Shown one piece after another: positions 22,695 through 34,475 of a DNA stretch of 64,000 nt (positions within the stretch are counted from its first letter, which is position 1; every line of letters begins with the position of its first letter). Under the pieces are notes generated by a model that saw only the letters and a list, made by a program, of their open reading frames with translations, searched no databases and was not told where the DNA came from. Origin of the DNA: Torreya grandis (lineage: Eukaryota > Streptophyta > Pinopsida > Cupressales > Taxaceae); assembly GCA_037957365.1 (NCBI GenBank), contig JARHVA010000001.1, positions 12,915,001-12,979,000 of the forward strand. Reading direction: 5' to 3'. The position numbers and the translations under genes are program-made.

Positions 22695-24117
22695 TGTAGA
22701 CACCAAAATTGTGTCTACCCCTTGGTCCTTTTTCCCCCCTTAGTCCTTTTTGGTCCACTTAACCACTCCTAACCCATGTCTAATTAATTTGAAATAATAA
22801 TCTTATTTTAAGTTAATAATTCTCTCTCCCTTGCCACCTCACCACCCTAGGATGCCCTTCTTTGGATTCCCTTCATCCCCCCATGACCCATTTATGACCT
22901 ATTCCTCATCCTAGCACCCATTTAACCCCTCTCGACCATTTCTTACCCCGCCACTTGAACCTGGCAGTTGGGAAAATAGATGAAAGGCTATTTTTAGCCT
23001 TTTTCTTGTCTTCCAGCTGCCGATATCGGTCAACTGTTGATCGATGTCGGCGGTATTACTGGCGTCGATTTCCTTCATAATGGTTTTTTGCATCCGTTAT
23101 CCTCCCTTCACCCTGGCTCTTCATCCAACCCTAGAATCTTACAATCTGATCAATCAATTAGTCAATATTTTTGCCAGACCTCTCACTCTCTCTCTCAGGT
23201 ACACACAGTAGGCTTCTACACCAACAAGCACAATAGGTATCAGGAGCCCCACCTTGCAATAGTCTTCTGCATCTACAATAGGTACATCAGTAACCTGACT
23301 TCCTACACTTCTTCTTCAGCAGGAAAGAGGTAAGTACTCTTTTGTTATGTCATTTTCAATAGCTTAGAATGTCTCTATAATCAGTTTTTTGTTTATTGCT
23401 TCTAAGCCACACTCCCGACCAGACCCAAATCCTTATCTCCCTGTCTCCCTGTTGCCTCTGTCTTTTGTTTGGTCCCACTTTCAGACCATTCTTTCTGCGT
23501 GCAAAGACCCTGTACAGAGCATTCAACTAGACTCTCAGACCCAGACCCCCAGACCATTCAACCAGACCCATAGCCTTTCTTAGACCCATCCACAGACCAA
23601 AAACTCATTCAGTCCTCATCCACAGATTACTTCCCTGATCGATGCCGGCCACAGAGACCACTGCCCCAACCGACGTTGATAGACTAATCGACGTCGGTAG
23701 ACCTTGAGAATCGATGCTGGTAGGACCACTGACGTCAGCGACTGTGACCAGGTCGACATCAACATTTAGGTAAGCATTTGCTTCCATTTCCTTTTCAGTC
23801 TTCAATCATTTCAATCTTTTATCATTCTGCCTTTTATCAGATATTACTTTTATCAATCAGTGGGTTGACATCCCTCAAGCTTTTGCTTCTGGGATCAAGC
23901 TTTTGCTTGGCAATCCACCATCTCCTCATCTAACGCCTTCTTTGTCTTAGTCTCTTTCTTTTGCAGGTGTCATCCTCCACAACCAAAGAGGAGTTCTCAC
24001 GACGTCTGGATAACGGTGCGCATGATTTCATCCAGGTACATACAAGCCTTAGACCATTTCTTCTTAGTTTCTCATTTCCTCTCTTTGAATGTAGAAAGCG
24101 AAAATAACATAGAAACA
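22695..24117 (+). repeat. 5' LTR of the older gag-only element
   Basis: 1,423 bp. It contains a three-unit palindrome group (23,019-23,069), a GTAAGT donor-like site at 23,330, a five-unit palindrome group (about 23,640-23,740) and a TTCTTTTGCAG acceptor-like site ending at 23,966. All have counterparts in the younger copy. Confidence 0.88.
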
Positions 24118-24140
24118 TTCTAGCACGCCCGGTGGGACCC
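24118..24140 (+). other. Primer-binding site region
   Basis: TTCTAGCACGCCCGGTGGGA directly follows the LTR; the younger copy reads TTCTGGCACGCCCGGTGGGA. The tRNA it pairs with is not identified here. Confidence 0.65.
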
Positions 24141-25180
24141 TAGGGTCTTCCTTGGGTTATTTTCCCTTTGTTCATATAGGTGCATTAGGTTTCTCCCTTT
24201 TCACCTCTTTCTTCTCTTCTAAACGACATCATAAGTAGGATTAAAAAGAACTTTTCTTTCTTTTCTTGCATTTCAAACTAGTCAAAAGTCATATTCTTCA
24301 ACCCTTTCTCAACTTGTTTTCATTCGAACTAACATTTTGACTTGGGCTTAAAACACATCACATTTCATTTCTGCTTGCTTGCATTTCTTAGTCCACATCT
24401 AGTAATTAACAAACCGCATCATGAATTAATCATAGTCCACTTTATGTTACACAACCAAACCACTTGCACCAAACTAAACATCAAAACTCACCTGAGATAA
24501 GGCCCGATTGGGATTTCATCCCCCAGCGGATACCTTACCCGTCCCGGCAATCCCACTTGGATTTCATCACCAAGGGGAAAGCCCACTCTATTCTCTGGCA
24601 AAGGATAATCTCTAGGGAAAGTATATTTTGGCTAAGCAAGACCAGCTTATCACTAGACTCGTGAAGTGAGGGGAGCTTGCTCCTTAGCACCAAGCCATGT
24701 ACAGAACCTAACCCAGACTCTTGAGTGCCTAAACAAACCTGAAACCATCCATAGACTACTTCTTCTAGGACCCATTCTAACAACCAACCTTCCCAAACAT
24801 TAATTTAAGGCATAAGCCAAAAGGATTCTAAAAGTTGTTTCTTAGGATTTAACATTACATTACTTTGAGCTAGTGAGGATGTTCTTCTTCCTTTTTTCCA
24901 AAAACTCTCAATTCTTTTGGGTTTCTAGAAAACACAATCACCGGCATCAGTTTTACCATCGACATCGGCAACCTTTACCCGTCGGCATCGGTTATCTGAC
25001 TGACGTCGGCCATCTGTTCTCACCGACATCAGTTTTTCAACTGACGTCGGTCACTGTCACAGTCCCTTTTTTCAAAATAGCAACCTAAAACCTGACCTCT
25101 TTTTCTGCCAAAAACCACATTCTGAGTTTCTAAAATTGGAAAAAACACAGTTTCTAGAACCTAACCTCTTCTTGCCTTGA
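24141..25180 (+). other. Leader of the older gag-only element with palindrome array
   Basis: Non-coding. The array at 24,940-25,051 has six 12-bp near-palindromes of the form ACCGACRTCGGY. Most are decayed at CpG (for example ATCAGT for ATCGGT). Spacing is again close to 18 and 22 bp in alternation. Confidence 0.7.
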
Positions 25181-28100
25181 ATGGTTTTGACACGCAGTCT
25201 AACCAAGGCTCTTCTTGACCACGCTAGCCATCAACCACTTCTACCTTCCCCGTCCACAACCAGTCCTATAATGGAGTTCCACTCGGAGACCGAAAGAACT
25301 CCTACTCGACCGACCCTGACTCAAACCCCCATCGTCCCTGAAGGGGACCAAGATTTTGAAAGATTCTTGGACCTCAATGTCAAAGCCCTCCAAAACTATC
25401 TCACAAGAAACCCAACGCGAGACCTTTCGGGTGAAGTGGCGATGACATCAACACCATTCGCTACCCAACCTTTTATGACTCAAACTATTGCCTCAACCAT
25501 TAACCCGACCACGGCCAATACGCAAAGTTTGGCCTCCCCATCTATTTTTAGACCAACCTCCATCGGGATTTTATTACCCCCTCAACCCCACTCAATTCAA
25601 CCAAGTTCTACATCATACCAAAACTTGATTGTCTCGACCCCTCACACTCTTGCACCCATAAATGCAGGAGTGTCTACCTATCTTTTTGCCAATGCCGCCA
25701 TGCAACCATGTTTGGTGGTATCTAATCAACTTATGCCTTCTACTTCCATAACCCAACCACCTTTGGCCTCCACTTCTGTCCCTATGACTAGTTACACATA
25801 TATTACGCCCCTACAAGCACAATCGACTATGTCGTATGCCCCTCTCAATATCTTTCAAGCACCTTATAACTTAGGAGGTGCTCCACCTACCAATCCATCA
25901 GTAGAATCATCAAAATGCTGATGGACAAAATGTCTAGTCTCGAGACCTCTATTTCTGGTTTATGCAATGTCTCTTCATATGACCAAATTTGCAATGAACC
26001 CATCCATCCCTCCATCCCGATCTGACCATACCCCAATCAGTGGGAACTTCCTAAATTTACTCGCTTCTAGAGTAAGGAAGACCCGCAACAACATCTACGG
26101 GCATTCAAACATGCCTGCTATCTCATAGCCCACGATGATGTGTTACTTCTATGCACGTTCCCCATGTTGCTTTCTGGCCCCACCCTTGACTGGTATAGCT
26201 CTCTTACCAGACATTCTATCTTTTTATTCAAGCAACTCGCCCAATTATTTTTCAACCATTTTTCTATCAATATCACCAAACAAGTCTCAATCACAAACCT
26301 CTACTCCATCAGGCAATTTGACGATGAATCAATAGTCGATTTTGTCGCCCGTTGGAGGGGCTTGATTAACCAGCTCTCCTTCTCCTTCCCTCAACTTGAG
26401 CTCATCGAGCTCTTTTCTCAAGCATGTGCCAGGCACATCTCTTCTACCTTGAAAATTCAAACATTCTGCACTTTCGATGAAGCTTTCACCATGGCTGAAA
26501 GCTCGAACTCCATGCCATTGAAGAGGATAAGGTCAAATTGCATAATACTAATGCAAGAACTACTGACCCTTCTTCTTCCCACTCCAAACCCAAAGGAGTG
26601 GCCAACACTGTGGTCAGTAGATCACCATCCTCGACAACAACTAATCACTCTCAACCTTCTACATCTCTAAGCATCACCAAATAATTCCAACAACGGTACA
26701 TCCAACATTCATACACTCCACTTGGAGAATCATACGCTTCCATTTTGGAAAAACTTGTCAAGCAGGGGGTCCTCAATCTCCCTCCAATCCGACCACCTCA
26801 ATTCGACCCTTCAAAAGCCATTCCTACATGGTATAGGGAGGCTGACTTCTGTCACTGTCATCGCATCCACGGCCATGACATCAACAATTGCCAAACCTTC
26901 AAAAACATAGTCCAAGACATGATCAACAAGGGGGATCTTGTTTTGGACAGCTCAAATGCCCCGCCCCAACCAACATATCGACATCTTCAAACAACCATTC
27001 CCAAACCATCCTCCTACTCAAAACAATGTCTAGACCATGGCCGACAGCTCCCACGAGCATGACATACACACGGTCAACACGGTCTCGCCTCTTATCCTTG
27101 ACCAACCTCATTCACAAGAGGAAGACCCTTCTTCCCCTATTTCTCTTCCATAGGTAGAAGAATCCTCTTCTCCTGTTAGTCCTCCATCGACCTCTCCTAT
27201 ACTGGAGGACACCTTGACCACACCTATACCATTAGCCCCACCTTCGTCTTTCCTCCTTCCAATGGAGGACCCTATCTTGCCTACTCCTCAAGCACAAGTA
27301 GAAGGCACCATCATCCCTATCCTCTTGAGGAGCCATACTCTCTTATTTCTTCTCCACCAAGAGAAGAACCAGTCTCGTCACCCATTTCGATCGAGGAAGA
27401 CCCAGTCACGGTTTCTCCTTGCCTTTTGCCAGAGATTGCTACATCTCACTCACCTCCATCCACATCCGAACCCAAACTCATATCTAACCTTGCCTCGCAT
27501 AATGGTGGTCCTCAACCCAAACCAAAGAAGGCCACTAAACTACACCGGAGGACTCCTCCCCCACCTTTGTCATTACCTTCAATTTTAGGCCCGCACCTGT
27601 CCACTTTAATAGGAGTGCTTCCTACTCCCATACTTCACAGAGGCAAGTTGCCTCCATTACTCCCTCAACCCATCAGACATATATCTCCTTCAATCCATCG
27701 ACCAATGCCTCCTAAACCAATGTCATCAACCCCCACTGCAACAAGATACACAGACCCATTAGCAGGTTCTTATGCCTTGCTGTTACGGCAATTGTTACAG
27801 TCTTCTCGCATCAGTCTTTCACCTCTTAAACCATATCAATCTCTCAGACCAAAACCACCTTGGTTTAATGACACTCAGATTTGTGTGTATCATCACATGC
27901 TTGGGCATGACACTGAGCATTATTGTGCCCTCGAGGTTGTCTTTCGCCAATGCTTGGAGAAAGACGCCCTTCTTCGCGACCACATCAGCAACAAACCTTT
28001 AACCTCCTCACTGCCTCACTCATCAACTCTCAAATCAAGACCATATTAGTTTGACAACTCTAAATTCTGTCACTATCACCACAAACCCAAACATGACACT

Positions 28101-28440
28101 GAGCGTTGTTGCGCTCTCAAAGCTGTCATTCATCAACAACAAAAAAGGGATTCCCTTCTCATCAAGGATCCTCTTGACCTCCCCTTTGACAAAACATCAA
28201 CACCGACCCATGATTCTCAAACCTCATCACCTAAATTGGGATCTCCATGCTAGACTATGGTCCCTTTGCCACCTTTGACCCCCTTATTCAACATCAACAC
28301 CGTCAATCTGACCACCAAGCCTCATCTGACCTTGACCAATCTGTCAAACATTCTCCCTACCCACTGGGGGAATTCAACGTTCATCTAAGCCTCGACCAAC
28401 CTTTCAACCCAGTCTCGACCAAATATCAATCACTCTTTTA
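25181..28440 (+). pseudogene. gag: Gag of the older gag-only element, frameshifted
   Basis: Collinear with the intact gag at 58,013-61,303. The N-terminal part is open from 25,181 to 25,921 and carries PTRPTLTQTP and FERFLDLN. A frame change then leads to the Retrotrans_gag-type capsid domain (about 26,000-26,520; GPTLDWYSSLTRHSIF, SIVDFVARWRGLINQLSF). The first knuckle (FCHCHRIHGHDINNC) lies near 26,850, and later knuckle regions near 27,890 and 28,070. At least four frameshifts or stops. Gag would build the particle that packages the element RNA; this copy can no longer do so. Confidence 0.88.
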
Positions 28441-28867
28441 ATCCCAAACCTCGACTACACATTTAACCCAACCTCGACCAATCTCAACCGAATCAATCAA
28501 CCAACCTTTTCACCTAATCAATCAACCAAGCTTCGACCCAGTCTCGACCAAATTTGACCAATCATCGACCTAATACCAATTTCAACCCAACCATCGACCA
28601 AATATCAACAAACATCAACTAGACATCAACCAATCATCAATCCAGACCTCAACCAGACCTCGATCATGACATTGACCAAGACCTCAACCAAATCTCGACC
28701 AAGACATTGACCATGACATTGACCAGACCATCGACCAGACCATCGACTAGACACTAACCAATCATCAATCATGACCTCGATCAATCTTTGACCAAACATT
28801 TAACCCAATCTCTTAATCATCAACCCATCCAACATCAATCGACATGTGACCAATCTTGAAGAAGTAA
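28441..28867 (+). repeat. Low-complexity (T)CGACCAA / ATCAACCAA tract
   Basis: Dozens of imperfect repeats of GACCAA, GACCAGA and CAACCAA words, without fixed period. It fills the place between gag and the integrase remnant, where pol is missing. The younger copy has a shorter version at about 61,306-61,440. Confidence 0.75.
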
Positions 28868-29010
28868 ATGAGGCAAGTTTGCCCCTAATTGGATCGGACC
28901 TTTCATTATCACACACAAGTATGGATCAGGGATGTATCATTTGTCTTCTCTCAATGGACGGCTAGAACTTGAGCCTCTTAATGTGTTGCATCTGTGACCA
29001 TTCTACTATT
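28868..29010 (+). pseudogene. Integrase C-terminal remnant
   Basis: The frame reads GKFAPNWIGPFIITHKYGS, then YHLSSLNGRLE and PLNVLHL, ending at a stop after PFYY. This is the GPY/F-type C-terminal end of a Gypsy integrase. It is the only pol trace in the element and marks the 3' breakpoint of the pol loss. Confidence 0.75.
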
Positions 29011-30178
29011 AGTCGAGTACTCATCCACTTGACATTTACCTTGAGCTCGTCCCTTGAGCAATCCCCATCCTCTTAGTCCTCATTCCTTTTAACCCTACTC
29101 CCCTTAACAAATCCTATATAACCCTTTTATACAGTATGGATGCTTTGTCCTAATAAAAGGGAGCCCTTGACCTTCTATAGTCTTGTCCATGACTCACATT
29201 TTTGTCAAAACAAATCAAGATGTCAAAATGTCCAAGGTCACCAACTCAAATCAAAAAAGCAGACTGCTCCCTCGAAGGATAGCTGTACTATCATTGTTGT
29301 AGCTAATAGACTGCTCCCTTGAAGGACAGCTATTCAAAGCCCTTATATATAAAGCAAAAATATAGACCACTCCCTCGAAAGATGGCTATGACTAACTCTT
29401 GCTACAAACAACACCTTTATTAGAAGCTTCTCGCATCGATTAGCTTCATAAATGACCACCAATCAAAATGACATCTCTATGTGGACTTCTCGCATTGATC
29501 AGTTCGCTCTTTCAAAAAAAAAAATGGGTCATGGACTTGGCTTGTAGTTGTCTCAAGGTCTCCTATAAAAAGGGGCAAAGTTATCTCTGCTCTAAAATGG
29601 GTTACCCTATCCTCCTCCTATCACCTGCTCAAGGGACTTTGAGCTCACTTTAATGTCAAAGTGATTCGATTACCTCTCTAACACAACATATGGTCAATGA
29701 CGTCATGCATGAATGGGGCTCTTGGTTTTAATAACCCCTATCTATGCTGTCCTTCTGGTCCTTGTTAATGAACAGGCGAATATGCCTTTCACTTCTTTTG
29801 CACTTTGGTCACATTCAACCAAATTATTTTCTCAAACCAAGCCAACCCAACATTTTCAGACCAATAAAATGACATCATGACATTGCACATCATCCTAGTC
29901 CTTTTCACATAGTTTCTATGGAAACTAATACACATGGGAACTATTGACCAGACACAATTTATGTTAAGCATAAACTAATACTTGCTAAAGCATAAATAGA
30001 CCTCAATTCATTTTTAGCATACATCCATCACAAATATGGAAAATTGCTAGGGATGAAAGACCCCTCGACCAATGTTACAGAATACACCATTTGGAAAAGG
30101 CTGTAACATCTTCTTATCCTCATCATTTCAACATATGACCAAACCAACCTATCAACCTCTTTGAGCCCTCTATCTGAA

Positions 30179-30229
30179 CTACATTGGTCTGAGGCCCCTT
30201 CCAATCTAGGCTATGTAAGCAACACTCAG
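30179..30229 (+). ncRNA. Pseudoknot-capable RNA motif, older copy, first
   Basis: CTACAT (30,179) can pair with ATGTA (30,213), and CTGAG (30,189) with CTCAG (30,225); the two pairings cross. The inner hairpin seen in the other three copies is weakened here. Not a separate gene as far as visible; a structured part of the element RNA. Confidence 0.45.
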
Positions 30230-30377
30230 ATGACACGACATCTTCTGGGGTTAGCTCGACCACCCTCATTTGTTCGTTTCTCTGATGGACAAACCTTCTT
30301 TCTTCCTTTTGACCATGACTTGCCCTCGACCAAGACCAATCCATTACCTTTGACCCTTCTTCCCTCTTAGGGAGAAC

Positions 30378-30426
30378 TACATTGGCCTGAGGCCCTGTAA
30401 CAGGGGCTATGTAGGCAGCACTCAGT
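30378..30426 (+). ncRNA. Pseudoknot-capable RNA motif, older copy, second
   Basis: CTACAT (30,378) with ATGTAG (30,410); CTGAG (30,388) with CTCAG (30,422); inner stem CCCTG (30,394) with CAGGG (30,402). The arrangement matches 62,765-62,813 and 63,090-63,140. Confidence 0.5.
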
Positions 30427-31133
30427 GTTCTGAGGTTAGCTCGGCCACATTCTTTCATTCGCCCATTCATTCGACCAATTATTTATCTCAGCCTCGTCTC
30501 GATCAACCACTTTGGAGATCATGCCTATCTCCTCTGACCTTGACCACTTCCAAGATGACTTTGCCTTGGTTGTTTTTACATGTATGCTACCCATGTTTGG
30601 TTAGCAAAATTGTGCGCAGACTATTTTTGACCCTCACAGGTATAGGATTGCAAGCCGATTGATCCCCACTACTTGTGACTTTTTCGTGTTTTTAGGAGCA
30701 CTTCCTGAGCCCAGGATACCTAGAACATGATGACCCATTGGAGCTATAGCTTTGATTGAATAACCCGATCAGCTACGACCACATGTTGGGGTGCAATTAC
30801 TTCAATTTTGGCACTCCTCGACCCTTGACCTGCGATAATTTGACCTGACCATCTAGTGAAGTGGTATGCACGCAATCACAACTATTTCAACGTTCACACT
30901 CCATCTTCACCATTTTCATCCACTCTCTGTCAAATCAACACTCGATTCCAGGTTCCCTTCCCTCGACTCCTGCTTTGAGGGGGAATACCTCATCCATAAT
31001 CGGGGCAACCAACCCTCTTATTTTTGTCTTGCAGTTCACTTGAACGACCAACAAGACAAAATCAATCTCATCCTACACCTGGGGCAATCAAATCCTATTT
31101 TTGTCTTGTAGTTCATCCAGAACAACCAACAAG

Positions 31134-31148
31134 ACAAAAAGGGGCAAA
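31134..31148 (+). other. Polypurine tract of the older gag-only element
   Basis: ACAAAAAGGGGCAAA directly precedes the 3' LTR; identical in the younger copy. Confidence 0.85.
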
Positions 31149-32572
31149 TGTAGACACCAAAATCGTGTCTACCCCTTGGTCCTTTTTCCCCCCTTAGTCC
31201 CCTTTGGTCCACTTAACCACTCCTAACCCATGTCTTATTAATTTAAAATAATTATCTTATTTTAAGTTAATAATTCTCTCTCCCTTGCCACCTCACCACC
31301 CTAAGATGCCCTTCTTTGGATTCCCTTCATCTCCTCATGACCCATTTATCACCTATTCCTCATCCTCGCACCCATTTAACCCCTCTAGACCGTTTCTTAC
31401 CCCGCCACTTGAACCTGATAGTTGGGAAAATAGATGAAAGGCTATTTTTAGCCTTTTTCCTGCCTTCCAGCCACTGACATCGGTCAACTATCGATCGACG
31501 TCGGCAGTATTGCTGGCGTCGATTTCCTTCATAATGGTTTTCTGCGTCCATTATCCTCCCTTCGCCCTAGCTCTTCATCTAAACCTAGAAGCTTACAATC
31601 TGATCAATCAATCGATCAATCTTTCTGCCAGACCTCTCACTCTCTCTCTTAGGTACACACAACAGGCTTCTACACTAGCAAGCACAACAAGTATCAAGAG
31701 CCCCACCTTGCAATAGTCTTCTGCATCAACAATAGGTACATCAGCAACCTGACCTCCTACACTTCTTCTTCAACAGGCAAGAGGTAAGTACTCTTTTGTT
31801 ATGTCATTTTCAATAGCTTAGAATGTCTCTGTAATCAATTTTCTATTTATTGCTTCTAAGCCACACTCCAAACCAGACTCGAATCCTTATCTCCCTGTCT
31901 CCCTGTTGTCTCTATCTTTTGTTTGGTCCCTCTTTCAGACCATTCTTTTTGCGTGCAAAGACCCTGTATAGAGCATTCAACTAGACTCTTAGACCCAGAC
32001 CCCCAGACCATTCAACTAGACCCATAACCTTTCTTAGACCCATCCATAGACCAAAAACTCATCCAAACCTCATCCACAGACTACTACCCTGATCGACGCC
32101 AGTCACAGAGACCACTGCCCCAATCGACGTCGGTAGACTAACCGACATCGGCAGACCTTGACAACTGATGCCGGTAGGACCACCGATGTCGGTGACTATG
32201 ACCAGGCTGATAGCAATATTCAAGTAAGCATTTGCTTCCATTTCCTTTTCGGTCTTTAATCATTTTAGTCTTTTATCATTCTGCCTTTTATCAGACATTA
32301 CTTTTATCAATCAATGGGTTGACATCCCTCAAGCTTTTGCTTCTAGGATCAAGCTTTTGCTTGGCAATCCACCATCTCCTCATCTAATGCCTTCTTTATC
32401 TTAGTCTCTTTCTTTTGCAGGTGTCATCCTCCACAACCAAAGAGGAGTTCTCATGACGTCTGGATAACGGTGCGCACGACTTCATCCAGGTACATATAAG
32501 CCTTAGACCATTTCTTCTTAGTTTCTCATTTCCTCTCTTTTGGATGTAGAAAGAGAAAATAGCATAGAAACA
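31149..32572 (+). repeat. 3' LTR of the older gag-only element
   Basis: 1,424 bp, collinear with 22,695-24,117. It keeps the palindrome groups (about 31,470-31,525 and 32,095-32,190) and the donor-like (31,784) and acceptor-like (ending 32,420) splice sites. Confidence 0.88.
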
Positions 32573-33300
32573 ACTAGCACCATTTGATTCAATAGCCCTT
32601 GAAAAGCCATGTGCATGGCTCTTTGGAAAGTTGCACCAATATTTGACAAACCAAAGGGCATCTATTAGTACACATATGTTCCCCATTTGGCGGTGAAGGT
32701 AGTCTTGTACCAATATTTCTCTTTTACCCAAACTTGGTTGTAGCCTAAATATCCATCCAATAGAGAAAAGCATTATGAACCTCTAACTATTTGAATAAGT
32801 TGCTCCATGGATGATAGAGTGTAGTGATCCTTCAAGGAGACTTTTTTCAAATCTTTAAAGTCAACATACAGCCTAGTCTCCCCACTCTTCTTCCTTATAA
32901 GCACCAAGTTGGCTACCCATGATGAGTGTTTGATGGGAAAGATGATCCTAGTTTCAATTAACTTGGTTAGCTATTTTGTCATCAACTCTTCTATCTTGGG
33001 GTTGACGGGCCTTTGCTTTTGCCTTACATGCTTAGCATTGGCCTCCAATTCTATAGTATGTTGGGCTAAATTTGGATCGAAACCTTTTAGGTCATTGTAT
33101 TCCCAAGCAAAAATGTCTACATATTCCTGGCAAAGTGTTATGAAAGCATGCCTCTTAGCCTTGCTACTTACCTTTTTGAGCTTGAAAAGTTTATCCTTGA
33201 GGATGAGGACTCTCTCATAGTTTTTTTTGTTGGTTGACAATAATGCCTTTTCCTTTCTCACACAGTATCCCTCATGGAAAATGCCCTCACGTGTAACCAG
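32573..33300 (-). pseudogene. pol: Tat-like RT, N-terminal part, broken
   Basis: Continues the RT cut at 22,694. Right to left: the linker EYVDIFAWEYNDLKGFDPNL (about 33,110-33,170), RQKQRPVNPKIEELMTK (about 32,975-33,020), then the finger motifs ending MPFGLSNIGATFQRAM near 32,620-32,665, directly before the insertion site. The DIFAW...DLKG linker is typical of the Tat lineage. RT copies the element RNA into DNA. In-frame stops present. Confidence 0.85.
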
Positions 33301-33522
33301 TCCCTTAGGAAGTTTTTTAGACCTTAGTTAAACAATTTGATCCTCATATTGATCATGAAGCTTACCTTGGTTGGTGGAGGAAAACTCAACTTCTTATTAT
33401 AATAAACAATCAATTTGTTTGCCACTTTCAAAAACCTATCAGTGGGCATCATTATCTAGTTCTGATGGCCTCACCACCACTCTGACATGTGGCTAAACCT
33501 TGGCTTCTTTTAACTTACTCAA

Positions 33523-33900
33523 AATGTTGAACTGAGCTCCCATGGCTACCAACTTATTAGCATGCTAGTTCTAATTTCTTGGCATAGCTTGAATGTCAAA
33601 GGATTAAAAATCTTCAATTAGGTCCCACACTCTATTTTTGTAGGATCTCATCAAAAGATTATTTGTAATGTTCAAGCCTCTAACTTGGTTCACTATGAGC
33701 TCACTGTCTTGATATGCTTGCAACATTTTGATTCCTCTTTTATTGGCCCTTTGAAGACCATGGATCAAGTCTTCCTATTTTGCTGCTTTTGAAGAGTAAT
33801 CAAAATGGAACCTATGACAAGAGAAAAGCTTATTACCTGAAGGGGAAACCAATGTTGCCCCTGCACCCTCTCCATTTTTGCTCCTTAAACCATCAAATAA
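33523..33900 (-). pseudogene. Additional plant-type RNase H domain upstream of RT
   Basis: About 126 codons: LFDGLRSKNGEGAGATLVSP at the start (first catalytic Asp), a Glu just after a stop at the AEYE position (33,780 area), YQDSELIVNQVRG (third acidic residue, 33,690-33,710), and NKLVAMGA at the end, where the usual last Asp is Asn. This is the RVT_3/aRNH type, separate from the ordinary RNase H at 22,000-22,440. It lies between protease and RT in the element order. Three stops, at least two at apparent Gln/Glu positions. The role in the family would be extra RNA degradation during reverse transcription. Confidence 0.78.
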
Positions 33901-34475
33901 CAACTTTTACATACCATTTAGGTCTTGTCTAGGTCCGATGAGGGAAGGCATGAATTGAATTTCTTTGTGTAGGAAATAGATAACCATGTCTCTTTCTTCA
34001 ACACCTTCCAAAGGGTTGAGAAATTGATTATCTCCCCATAGCTTATCCAAGAACAAGTCTAGAACCTCCTTAGGATAAGTATTTAGTTTTTGACCAATTA
34101 TAAACTCATCCTCATCAAGGATAATATAATTGAGGTTTATACTATCTGGTTGATGGGGTTCAATATGGAATTGTGACATGGGTTTAGACTTAATTAATAA
34201 TTTAGTCCCATACCTTGTTTTAAATGCCATGTAGGACCAATTTGCTACAAGGTAACCCATAATTTTGGCTATGAATTCTCTAGAAAGACAAAATGTAAAG
34301 TGAGGGATGACATCAAGGATTGGCACATCCTGCACCACTAAAACACTAAGACAAGTATGTAGGGTCAAACTTAATTCCTTGATGATACTTGATGGCTTTG
34401 TGGAAGAATCATCAAGCTATAGGATTCCCTTGGTATGCGACTCATATTTAAGGTTCAACTGATCATCTATAGACT
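33901..34475 (-). pseudogene. pol: Tat-like aspartic protease region, broken
   Basis: The open stretch 33,907-34,368 reads LSVLVVQDVPILDVIPHFTF, then LSREFIAKIMGYLVANWSYM and RYGTKLLIKSKP. This is the C-terminal half of a Gypsy protease followed by the spacer NLNYIILDEDEF. I do not find a clear catalytic DTG/DSG; the N-terminal half is too decayed. Protease would cut the polyprotein. Confidence 0.6.

Larger units (their letters stand above)
29011..31133 (+). other. Structured 3' UTR of the older gag-only element
   Basis: About 2.1 kb, non-coding, conserved with 61,594-63,765. It holds three CTCGAA-loop hairpins (29,264-29,282; 29,311-29,329 with loop CTTGAA; 29,367-29,385), two TCBCGCATYGATY-loop hairpins (29,423-29,447; 29,483-29,505) and two pseudoknot-capable motifs (30,179-30,229; 30,378-30,426). 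The ORF 30,123-30,470 on the minus strand only mirrors these repeats. Confidence 0.65.
22695..32572 (+). mobile_element. Gag-only LTR retrotransposon (TR-GAG type), older copy
   Basis: 9.88 kb element with LTRs at 22,695-24,117 and 31,149-32,572, both starting TGTAGACACC and ending GAAACA. It has a primer-binding site after the 5' LTR and the purine tract AAAAAGGGGCAAA before the 3' LTR. The inside holds a decayed gag, no protease, RT or RNase H, and a short integrase C-terminal remnant (28,868-29,010). It is inserted in the Tat-like RT gene. The two LTRs differ at six places in the first 120 or so bases, so it is clearly older than the copy at 55,514. Such elements need enzymes from another element to move. 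Confidence 0.88.

Noticed and set aside
27426..28049. 207-codon ORF as a separate gene
   Set aside because: It is the continuation of the frameshifted gag of the older gag-only element, collinear with residues of the intact gag.
30123..30470. 115-codon minus-strand ORF (with relatives at 62,710-62,961 and 63,031-63,240)
   Set aside because: Its repeated peptide words are only the translation of the pseudoknot motif and its flanks on the opposite strand.
32909..33220. 103-codon plus-strand ORF
   Set aside because: Antisense shadow of the Tat-like RT linker on the minus strand.
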